Below, piece after piece: positions 15,310 through 21,440 of a stretch of 28,578 bases of DNA. The notes below the pieces were generated by a model. That model saw only the letters and a list, made by a program, of their open reading frames with translations. It did not search any database and was not told the DNA's origin. Numbering within the stretch: position 1 is the first letter of the stretch; the number at the start of each line of letters is the position of its first letter. The stretch is from assembly GCA_001797815.1 (NCBI GenBank), contig MGQK01000081.1, positions 99,939 to 128,516 of the forward strand, written 5' to 3'. A program made the position numbers and the translations under genes. This stretch comes from Deltaproteobacteria bacterium RBG_13_61_14 (GTDB lineage: Bacteria; RBG-13-61-14).

Positions 15310-17373
15310 ATGAGCAAAGGCACGAAGGGATCGTGGATGCGGGGTGGGCGTCTTTTCCGGAATTTGCTATTGGCCGGCCTGGTCGCGGGGTCCGGGCTGG
15401 GAGGCTGTCACCGGGGCAAGGACTGGAACGTGCTCCTGATCACCCTGGACACCACCCGGGCCGACGCGCTGAGCTGTTACGGCAACCTGGAAGTGCAGAC
15501 GCCGGCGCTCGACAGCCTGGCCCGGCAGGGGGCGATGTTCGAGCATGCTTACTCTCCCTACCCCATGACCATGCCGGCGCACTCCACCATCCTGACCGGC
15601 ACCCAGCCCCCTACCCACGGCATCCTGGATAACAGCGCCGCCTATCGGCTGTCGCCGGAAGCGCTCACCCTGGCCGAAGTGCTGGCCGACCGCGGCTGGC
15701 AGACTGCGGCTTTTATCAGCGCCGTGGTCTTGAAAAAAGATTTTGGAATTAACCAGGGCTTCCAGCACTGGGATGAAGAGAACCTCCAGCCCCGGGAGGA
15801 TCTCGAGGACCAGTCCTTTGCCCCGATCCCGGAACGCCTGGCCGACCTGACCACCGATGCCGCGCTCGAATGGCTGGGTCACTCGGAGCGGAAAAAATGG
15901 TTTATGTGGATTCATTATTACGATCCGCATTTTCCCTACCGGCCGCCGGCGCCCTATGACCAGAGCGTTCCGGACTACCCCTACCTGGGGGAAGTCGCGT
16001 TCATGGACAGCCAGATCCAGCGGGTGCTGGACCGGCTGAAAGAGCTGGGCATAGAGGAAAAGACGGTGATCGTGGCGGTGGGCGATCACGGGGAAGGCCT
16101 GGGCCGGCATGGCGAGTCCACTCACTCGATCTTCATTTACAACGCCACCCAGCGCGTCCCCTTCCTGTTCCGGCTGCCGGGCCATGACCTGGGCTGCCAG
16201 CTTTTGCCGACGGCCGTGGGCCTCGAGGACGTGATGCCGACTATCCTGGACAGCCTGGGAATTCCGATCCCGAAAACGGTGCAGGGAGAGAGCCTTAAGC
16301 CCCTGATCCTGGGGCAGGAAGCGGACACGCGCGAGCGCTATGCGTTCATGATGTCCGATTATACCTATTTGCAATACGGCTGGTCGCCGCTGGCCGGGAT
16401 CGCGGGGGATCGCTACAAGTTCATCCGGGCGCCCCGGCCGGAGCTTTACGACCTTCTTGAGGACGCGAACGAGGAACGGAATCTCCTTGCGGAACTGCCC
16501 AAGGTGGCCGCGGAAATGGATGATCGTCTGACCCGGATGGAAGCGGCGATGCCGGCTCCTTTTCAGCCGGTTCGAGGAGGAGGAGAGGACCGACTTAAGT
16601 TGGAGAAAGAGTTGGAAGCCCTGGGTTATGCTTCGGCTCCCCAGGTCCGGATTGATCCGGAGAAGGCGCGGCGCAAGGATCCCAAGGACTATGTCTCCCT
16701 GTTCCCGGTCTTCAATGAATTAGTCAAGGTCATGGGGAAGTATGACTTTCCCAAGGCCCTCACGCTCTGCGAGCAGATTCTGGAGAAAGACCCGGAAAAC
16801 CTCCGGGCCTGGTCTACCAAAGCCCGGGCCTTGTTCTTGAGCGGCCGGGAGCCGGAGGCTTTTGCCTGGCTCAAGCAATCGCTCGAGGTGATCGGGGAGT
16901 CCGGGGAGACCTACCGGAAATTAGGGGAGATCAGCCTGGGACTGGGGAGAATGGAGGAGGCGGCGGGCTATTTGAGGAGAGCCATTGAGTTGGACCCTTA
17001 TGATGCGGAGAGTCATTATTACCTGGGCATGATCCTGCTCCAGGCCAAAGGCCAGGAGCAAGTGGCCCTGGAACTTTTTCAGGCCCAGTCCATCAAGGAG
17101 AGCTCCTGGTCGCACCTGGGCCTGGCCCGGTTCTATGAAAAGCAGAAGCAGGTGGACCAAGCCCGGGCGGAGTATGAGCGCGCCCTCGCCATCAACCCGG
17201 ACGAACAGATCGCCACGATTGAATACATCTTGTTCTTGGCGAGCCAGGGGCAGTGGCAGCAGGTCCGGCGGAAAATCGAGGAAGCCTCGGGCAAATGGGA
17301 GCATTTTCTGGAAGACCCTCACATTGTTCCCCTCGCGCGCCGGACCGGGGCCGGCGCCCGGGTTCAGCCTTGA
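15310..17373 (+). CDS. Lipoprotein: sulfatase-fold hydrolase fused to C-terminal TPR repeats
   Basis: This 687-residue protein begins with a lipoprotein signal (lipobox LGGC, Cys33). A sulfatase/alkaline-phosphatase-superfamily domain follows (about 39-430), with metal-site LITLDTTRADAL (D47) and VGDHGEGLGRHGE. Four or more TPR units follow (about 470-670), for example WSTKARALFLSGREPEAFAWLKQSL and YLRRAIELDPYDAESHYYLGMIL. At the nucleophile position the usual C/S-x-P-x-R is T87-M-P-A-H, so formylglycine cannot form there and Thr may act as in phospho-transferases of this superfamily. An internal ATG at 15337 has a better SD (AAGGGA, 6 nt) and would shorten the N-terminus by nine residues. 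Such sulfatase-TPR fusions occur in Acidobacteria and deltaproteobacteria; the substrate is unknown. Confidence 0.85.
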   Translation: MSKGTKGSWMRGGRLFRNLLLAGLVAGSGLGGCHRGKDWNVLLITLDTTRADALSCYGNLEVQTPALDSLARQGAMFEHAYSPYPMTMPAHSTILTGTQPPTHGILDNSAAYRLSPEALTLAEVLADRGWQTAAFISAVVLKKDFGINQGFQHWDEENLQPREDLEDQSFAPIPERLADLTTDAALEWLGHSERKKWFMWIHYYDPHFPYRPPAPYDQSVPDYPYLGEVAFMDSQIQRVLDRLKELGIEEKTVIVAVGDHGEGLGRHGESTHSIFIYNATQRVPFLFRLPGHDLGCQLLPTAVGLEDVMPTILDSLGIPIPKTVQGESLKPLILGQEADTRERYAFMMSDYTYLQYGWSPLAGIAGDRYKFIRAPRPELYDLLEDANEERNLLAELPKVAAEMDDRLTRMEAAMPAPFQPVRGGGEDRLKLEKELEALGYASAPQVRIDPEKARRKDPKDYVSLFPVFNELVKVMGKYDFPKALTLCEQILEKDPENLRAWSTKARALFLSGREPEAFAWLKQSLEVIGESGETYRKLGEISLGLGRMEEAAGYLRRAIELDPYDAESHYYLGMILLQAKGQEQVALELFQAQSIKESSWSHLGLARFYEKQKQVDQARAEYERALAINPDEQIATIEYILFLASQGQWQQVRRKIEEASGKWEHFLEDPHIVPLARRTGAGARVQP

Positions 17374-17424
17374 GGGCCTGTTGCCTGGGGCCTTCGACAA
17401 GCTCAGGCCCCAGGCAACAGGCCC
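17374..17424. repeat. Perfect 19-bp inverted repeat just after the sulfatase-TPR stop
   Basis: GGGCCTGTTGCCTGGGGCC (17374-17392) and its exact complement (17406-17424) flank the 13-nt loop TTCGACAAGCTCA. It would be a very stable hairpin but has no T-tract after it. CCTTCGACAAGCTCAGG, at the loop, is a string I recall as a widespread dispersed repeat in proteobacterial and other genomes. The arms are therefore probably repeat-derived, though the hairpin may still protect or end the transcript. Confidence 0.75.
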
Positions 17425-17596
17425 TTGAATTGGAGGGGGAAAATCCGATTAAAAAAATTATCATTTTTTTCTTGACAAAGTTTTGGCCTTATGCTAAATA
17501 ATGGACTAACCTAGGGATAAGCGAAGAAAAGGACTGAAATTTTTATTCGATTTTTGGTCCCTTTCCGCAAGTTATTCATAGGCCAAAAAGATTAAA

Positions 17597-17618
17597 AAGT
17601 TAGTTATTAGCCTAACTT
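17597..17618. promoter_or_regulatory. Inverted repeat, candidate activator site
   Basis: AAGTTAG (17597-17603) and CTAACTT (17612-17618) are perfect 7-bp arms with an 8-nt spacer. They lie about 35-55 bp upstream of the -24 element. The dyad could bind a dimeric regulator, such as an enhancer-binding protein of the sigma-54 system. The binding protein is unknown. Confidence 0.4.
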
Positions 17619-17653
17619 ATTGGATTTTAACGATAACGCGCTTAGGTTGGGAA

Positions 17654-17669
17654 TGGCGCGAATCTTGCA
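17654..17669 (+). promoter_or_regulatory. Candidate sigma-54 (-24/-12) promoter
   Basis: TGGCGCG (17654-17660) and TTGCA (17665-17669) fit the sigma-54 consensus TGGCACG-N4-TTGCW, with one mismatch. The critical GG and GC are exactly 10 nt apart. The predicted start is about 17680, just before an AAGG and the TTG start of the PqqD-like gene. This would make the operon dependent on an enhancer-binding activator, which is not in the window. Confidence 0.55.
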
Positions 17670-17695
17670 AACTTTATTAAAAGGTCATTCTTTCT

Positions 17696-17983
17696 TTGGA
17701 TCAGAAGATTAAGGCGCAAGAAGCGGTCGTTTTTACCGATCTGGATGACGGGAGTGCGGTTTTACTTCATCTGGATAACAAGTTCTATTACAGCCTGAAC
17801 GAAAGCGGAAGCTTTATGTGGCAACTGATTGAAAAGAATGACGGCGCCATGAGCAAGGAGAAGCTTGTGGAAGCCTTATGCGAACAGTTTGATGTGTCCC
17901 CGGACCAGGCCCAATCCGATGTTTCTGAATTTATTGAGGATTTGACCCGGGAAGGCCTGATCTCGGTGAAATCAGATTCATAA
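17696..17983 (+). CDS. PqqD-family RiPP recognition element protein
   Basis: This 95-residue protein has the PqqD/RRE fold pattern: GSAVLLHLDNKFYYSLNESGSFMWQLIE (about 19-46), then a helical KLVEALCEQFDVSPDQAQSDVSEFIEDL segment and a terminal GLI strand. PqqD-like proteins bind the leader of a RiPP precursor and present it to modifying enzymes; in lasso systems the same fold is the B1 protein. It uses a TTG start with AAGG about 11 nt upstream; no ATG is available in the N-terminal region. It opens the RiPP locus, with the B2-type protease gene at 24501 as its likely functional partner. The leader motif YSKPTV in the peptide at 20116 is its expected ligand. Confidence 0.88.
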   Translation: MDQKIKAQEAVVFTDLDDGSAVLLHLDNKFYYSLNESGSFMWQLIEKNDGAMSKEKLVEALCEQFDVSPDQAQSDVSEFIEDLTREGLISVKSDS

Positions 17984-18023
17984 GGTTTAGGTTTAATTTT
18001 AAGGATTGCACAGAGGAGGTGAT

Positions 18024-18097
18024 TTGAGCTTTTTGAGATTTTTGGGCTTCACGCCCAGGGCAGCATGAAAGACATTGCTTTAGAATTTGGGCAATAA
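18024..18097 (+). other. Two minimal overlapping ORFs with a near-perfect SD (possible leader)
   Basis: AGGAGGTGAT (18014-18023) matches the anti-SD over ten bases and is followed by TTG (18024). That opens a 14-codon ORF (MSFLRFLGFTPRAA) ending in TGA at 18066-18068. An ATG at 18065 overlaps this stop (ATGA) and encodes ten residues (MKDIALEFGQ). The lipoprotein SD (AAGGAG, 18107-18112) comes next. A translated leader that tunes the lipoprotein gene is possible. Chance is also plausible, because TTG spacing is short and the peptides are tiny. Confidence 0.25.
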
Positions 18098-18120
18098 TCT
18101 CAGAGAAAGGAGATTTGGGA

Positions 18121-20037
18121 ATGAAAAACTTTTTCACGGTAGGCAAATGGAGCGCGGTTCTCTTGTTGGGGGCCAGCCTCTTATTTGCCGGATGTATGGG
18201 ACCGTCATCTTCGGATGACAGCGCCATCCCGGCAAAAGCCGGCGGGATGGGCGCGAATTATGTTTACAAGTTCTCGGTGGATCCCCAGGCCGGCAAGCTC
18301 GACATTGAGCCGGTGGTTATGGGCACCGCTGTTCAAACCACCGCTTTCCTCGGAACGATCGAGATCACCAGCTCGTGCGCCGGGGCCGTTCTTCCTCTCG
18401 TCTGCCAGATTACTTTCAAAAACCTGACCCCGGGCCAATACATGTCCCGGATGCGCACCTGGGAGTATGCGTGCCCCGGGGCAGACGGCTGCACGCCGCC
18501 CACTACCGCCACCCTGACCACCTCGCACACCTTATACCAGATTCCCGGCGGCGCCACGATAACCCAAGGCGCGGACTATGGCAGCGGCACCGGCATCCTC
18601 GCGGACAATACCGGCGTGTGCATCGTGGAAGACGGCGCCTGGGGGCACATGCAGACCACCGGTTCCTTCGACCTGGATTGCCCCCTCCTTCTGTATTACG
18701 AGAATCAGTTTGTCTCCACCTTGCAGTTCCTGCATCCCGAGTGCGGCTCCATCACCGACACCTGGACCTTCGACGGCGAGAGCACCCCCTACCAGTTCTA
18801 CACCGCCCTGACGGATACCGCGGCCGCCAGCTCCGACGGCACCGCCTTTGGATTGTATGCCGAAGACGGCGCCGGAGACGGCCGCTTTGATCCCGACCGC
18901 ACCACCTTCGTGGTCAAGGCCTATAACCTGGACAACCAGTGGTGCGCCACGGGCACCGACTGTTATGCCGCCTATGCGTACAAGGCTTGCTTGGGGGCGG
19001 CTAATCCTGTAGATGGATATGCGTTAGGCGCGCCCGGATGCAGCACCCCCATTGCCGAGGGCCAGACCCTGGCGCCCGGCCAATACTTCGCGGTCAATAT
19101 GGGCTTTGAATGGCCGGACCGGATCGAAAACCAGACCCACGGCCAGAGATGCAAGATGAGCGCAACTGCTGTCACCGGTCCGTGCAACCTGAGCGGGCTT
19201 GTCTGCAATGAATGGCCCAACTCAGTGTCAATTGTTTACACCTTTGATGCCGCGGTTCTGGAAGCCGTCACCGTCACGGCCATTACCGGCGGGAGTACCG
19301 TTCTCACGGTGGACGCAAATCATGAGATTTATTATGGCAACAAGAAGTCCTATGCAGACACCAATGACGGGATGAACGCGACTCCCAATTACGCATTCGG
19401 CGAGAACTATGTCTTTATCGCCCGGGCGCCCAATGACGCAAGTTTTGCTTTTAAGACAGCCGGTTTTAACCTCCTCACTTGCATCCCAAGCATTAGGGCT
19501 AATACTACGGCAAGATGGGGTGATCTCGTTCAAAATTATGTTGGCAATGGGGCTGTCCAGGATTATCGGGCTAATGCCGATGGCATGGGCAGTTACGGCT
19601 TCACCGGTCTGGCGGAATATTTTGTTAACGCCGACAGCCGGTGCGATACTCGCGACTTGGCCCAGGATTCGGCCGTGGATTACTGGATGGGGCTCCATTA
19701 CATGCAGGTCAAGCCGGGTGCGGCAGCCGGATCGGGCAGCATCATCAAGGCCGAGTCCAATGCGAATAATACCACCGCGCAATGGTTCTCCAGCAATTGC
19801 ACCCGCGACGGGGGCATGGCCGGGGATGATGTCACCGATTGGTATTGGCCGTGCACCGGGCCTCCTTGCGACGGCACCGGGTCAGGCACCTCGACCGCCA
19901 CCCTCGCCGAGCAGGATCCCGGCACGTATTTCTATCAGGCCCAGGAGGTCAGCAACAAGCTTATGCCCGGCGCGTTCAGTGCCGGAGGCGGCAAAGGCTA
20001 CCAGGTCAACAGCGACCACATCTGCGTAACGCCGTAA
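18121..20037 (+). CDS. Cysteine-rich surface lipoprotein of unknown function in the RiPP locus
   Basis: This 638-residue protein has a lipoprotein signal with lipobox FAGC (Cys25). About 20 further Cys are spread through a beta-rich sequence with many Gly, Thr and Asp, for example LVCQITFKNLTPGQYMSRM, WCATGTDCYAAYAYKAC, WPCTGPPCDG and the terminal HICVTP. No known catalytic motif is visible. The ATG at 18121 has AAGGAG 8 nt upstream. It lies between the PqqD-like gene and the precursor-like gene, so it is probably co-transcribed with them. Its many Cys suggest disulfides or metal sites in an extracytoplasmic structure. It may be a target, carrier or receptor for the peptide (inference). I do not recognise the family. 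Confidence 0.8.
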   Translation: MKNFFTVGKWSAVLLLGASLLFAGCMGPSSSDDSAIPAKAGGMGANYVYKFSVDPQAGKLDIEPVVMGTAVQTTAFLGTIEITSSCAGAVLPLVCQITFKNLTPGQYMSRMRTWEYACPGADGCTPPTTATLTTSHTLYQIPGGATITQGADYGSGTGILADNTGVCIVEDGAWGHMQTTGSFDLDCPLLLYYENQFVSTLQFLHPECGSITDTWTFDGESTPYQFYTALTDTAAASSDGTAFGLYAEDGAGDGRFDPDRTTFVVKAYNLDNQWCATGTDCYAAYAYKACLGAANPVDGYALGAPGCSTPIAEGQTLAPGQYFAVNMGFEWPDRIENQTHGQRCKMSATAVTGPCNLSGLVCNEWPNSVSIVYTFDAAVLEAVTVTAITGGSTVLTVDANHEIYYGNKKSYADTNDGMNATPNYAFGENYVFIARAPNDASFAFKTAGFNLLTCIPSIRANTTARWGDLVQNYVGNGAVQDYRANADGMGSYGFTGLAEYFVNADSRCDTRDLAQDSAVDYWMGLHYMQVKPGAAAGSGSIIKAESNANNTTAQWFSSNCTRDGGMAGDDVTDWYWPCTGPPCDGTGSGTSTATLAEQDPGTYFYQAQEVSNKLMPGAFSAGGGKGYQVNSDHICVTP

Positions 20038-20049
20038 CTTTAATCCTGT

Positions 20050-20087
20050 CTTGCCGAGGCGGGAGCTAAAGCTCCCGCCTCCGCAAG
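20050..20087. promoter_or_regulatory. Strong hairpin before the precursor gene
   Basis: GAGGCGGGAGCT (20056-20067) pairs perfectly with AGCTCCCGCCTC (20070-20081). CTTGC (20050-20054) pairs with GCAAG (20083-20087) beyond one C/C mismatch. No T-tract follows, so it should not terminate efficiently. It starts 12 nt after the lipoprotein stop and ends about 28 nt before the precursor ATG. The inner arms GGCGGGAG/CTCCCGCC are identical to those of the terminator at 20283, so the two hairpins can also cross-pair. Confidence 0.7.
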
Positions 20088-20115
20088 CTGAAATGCCAGG
20101 AAGGAGATTCGGAAA

Positions 20116-20262
20116 ATGAAAAAGAAAGTGGAAAAGAAGAAATACAGCAAGCCGACGGTCAAAAAGAATGAGCCGTTGGTCAACATCACCTTTGCCACCG
20201 CGGGTGTCGGCGCCGGCGCGGTCCCTGGAAGCGGCGGTGCAGCCGAGTCGGCCATCGGCTAA
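20116..20262 (+). CDS. Putative RiPP precursor peptide (48 residues), lasso-type leader motif, Gly/Ala core
   Basis: An ATG at 20116, 9 nt after AAGGAG, opens a 48-codon gene. The N-terminus is Lys-rich (MKKKVEKKKYSKPTV) and contains Y10-x2-P13-x-V15, the RRE-binding Y-x-x-P-x-L/V motif of lasso-type leaders. The segment EPLVNITFATA precedes a Gly/Ala-rich C-terminus, GVGAGAVPGSGGAAESAIG. A Thr at -2 before that Gly fits B2-type leader cleavage, so a cut near A29/G30 is likely. The core has no Cys, Trp, Tyr, His or Lys. Glu44 is position 15 of the core, too far for a lasso ring; Ser39 and Ser45 are the only hydroxyls. It lies between two matched hairpins, the second a terminator. Assignment is by composition, motif and context, not by a known family. 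Confidence 0.82.
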   Translation: MKKKVEKKKYSKPTVKKNEPLVNITFATAGVGAGAVPGSGGAAESAIG

Positions 20263-20282
20263 ACGGAATTCAGACGGAAAAA

Positions 20283-20311
20283 GGCGGGAGCATGTCTCCC
20301 GCCTTTTTTTT
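20283..20311 (+). terminator. Intrinsic terminator directly after the precursor gene
   Basis: GGCGGGAG (20283-20290), loop CATGT, CTCCCGCC (20296-20303), then eight T residues (20304-20311). An A-run before the stem extends the pairing. It sits 20 bp after the precursor stop and before the maturation genes. This arrangement usually gives abundant short precursor mRNA with partial read-through. A TATAAT (20326-20331) beyond it might restart transcription, but no -35 box is evident. Confidence 0.88.
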
Positions 20312-20370
20312 GCCTGGAAAAGGGGTATAATAAAGATTAGCATCGGGTTCAGGTTTGCCGCAGAGGGATC

Positions 20371-20425
20371 AAGACACCATTTCCTTTTTTTCTTCTTGGT
20401 GCCTTGGTGGTTAACCTTTTTTGTG
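20371..20425. repeat. Dispersed CTTGGTGCCTTGGTGG-type intergenic repeat
   Basis: The segment contains TTCTTGGTGCCTTGGTGGTT (about 20391-20410) flanked by T-runs. I recall its complement (AACCACCAAGGCACCAAG) as a short repeat scattered between genes in many environmental bacteria. It occupies the gap between the precursor terminator and the HprK-like gene. Function is unknown. Confidence 0.45.
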
Positions 20426-20444
20426 GTTGAGTGAAAACTAACTC

Positions 20445-21440
20445 ATGTTGCTCCAGCGCTATCAGATCCATGGGGTAGGGGTGGAAGTCCAAACCAGTTC
20501 CGACGCCCTTTCCCAACTGGTCCACCAATGCCTCTTCCCTTATGCGGTCCCGGCTTTATCCCGGCTCGACCTGAAGGTGGAATTGGCCGAGGAGAAGCGC
20601 GATTGGCTGGTGCCTACCCGGGCCCGGCGCTTCCTTCGCTACGGCGCTTTGCGCGCCTTTGCCCTGGACGGGTGGCGCTATTTCACGGACTACCTTTCCT
20701 ACTTGGTGGTGGAGCCGGCCGGCGGCCTGATCCGGGGCTATATCGCGGACGAGACCCTGCGCGAACAGGGGGAGCGCTTCTTTCTTAATCTTTTCTTTTC
20801 TCTTCCCCTGTTCGAGGCGCTCCGCCACCATGGGCTTTATTTCCTGCATGCCGCGGCGCTGCGGAGCCCCGAGCAGGAAGGGTATCTGTTCGTGGCCAAC
20901 GCCTATTCGGGCAAGACCTCCCTCACCCTGGCCCTCATCCGCCAGGGTTTCCGCTACCTCTCCGATGATACCGTGTTCCTGCGGAATTCGCCCCAGGGCC
21001 TGGAGGTGCTCTCCTGGGCCCGCGCCTTCCATGTGCCCTCCGAATTGAGCCGGGTCTATCCCGAGCTTGCGCACCTGGCGGCGCGGCCGGAGAGTTCCCC
21101 GTTCCATCCCAAAAAGGAGATGGCGATGGAGGAGTTTTATCCCGAGCGACATATTAACCGCTTGCTCAATCCGCAGTGGCTCTTTTTCCCCGCCCTCACC
21201 GGCGAGCCGGTCACGCGCCTGGAGCCCTTGTCCAGCTCCCAGGCCCTGCCCCTGCTCCTGCCCCAGAGCCTGGCGGTCATGTTCGACCGCGGCCTGGCTC
21301 CCGAGCACCTCCGGGCCTTGAAGCTGCTCCTGGCTTCGGCCCGGTCCTTCCGCCTCTGGAGCGGCACCGATATCAAGAGCGATCCCTCCCGTCTCCAGGC
21401 CGTGCTGCAAAAGGCCCGCGACCCGGGAGCCGAGTCATGA
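20445..21440 (+). CDS. HprK-like kinase-domain protein of the RiPP locus
   Basis: This 331-residue protein carries an HPr kinase/phosphorylase-like P-loop fold. LYFLHAAAL (about 131-139) precedes Walker A A151-x4-GKT (ANAYSGKT), and YLSDDTVFL (171-179) supplies the paired Asp typical of HprK. The N-terminal 130 residues are a separate beta/alpha domain without a recognised motif. HprK-like proteins occur in RiPP clusters; in some lasso systems a homologue phosphorylates a Ser of the precursor. Here Ser39 or Ser45 of the 20116 peptide would be candidate targets (inference). The ATG lacks a good SD, and the stop overlaps the radical SAM start by 4 bp (ATGA). It is not a metabolic HprK, since no HPr or PTS gene is nearby. 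Confidence 0.8.
   Translation: MLLQRYQIHGVGVEVQTSSDALSQLVHQCLFPYAVPALSRLDLKVELAEEKRDWLVPTRARRFLRYGALRAFALDGWRYFTDYLSYLVVEPAGGLIRGYIADETLREQGERFFLNLFFSLPLFEALRHHGLYFLHAAALRSPEQEGYLFVANAYSGKTSLTLALIRQGFRYLSDDTVFLRNSPQGLEVLSWARAFHVPSELSRVYPELAHLAARPESSPFHPKKEMAMEEFYPERHINRLLNPQWLFFPALTGEPVTRLEPLSSSQALPLLLPQSLAVMFDRGLAPEHLRALKLLLASARSFRLWSGTDIKSDPSRLQAVLQKARDPGAES

Larger units (their letters stand above)
17425..17695 (+). promoter_or_regulatory. AT-rich regulatory region upstream of the RiPP locus
   Basis: No gene is seen. The base composition shifts sharply to AT-rich compared with both flanks. It contains a TTGACA (17472-17477) with a weak TAAATA 17 nt on (17495-17500), which could be a housekeeping promoter. 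It also contains a dyad (17597-17618) and a sigma-54-like element (17654-17669). This is the natural control region for the PqqD-like gene and what follows. Confidence 0.5.

Noticed and set aside
20116-20262. Classical lasso peptide precursor
   Set aside because: The core has no Asp/Glu at positions 7-9 and no lasso cyclase gene is present, despite the lasso-like leader motif and B1/B2 proteins.
20116-20262. Sactipeptide or ranthipeptide precursor
   Set aside because: The peptide contains no Cys, so thioether crosslinks are impossible.
20326-20331. TATAAT as a promoter for the maturation genes
   Set aside because: There is no -35 box at proper spacing, as the position falls in the terminator T-tract. 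It was kept only as a remark.
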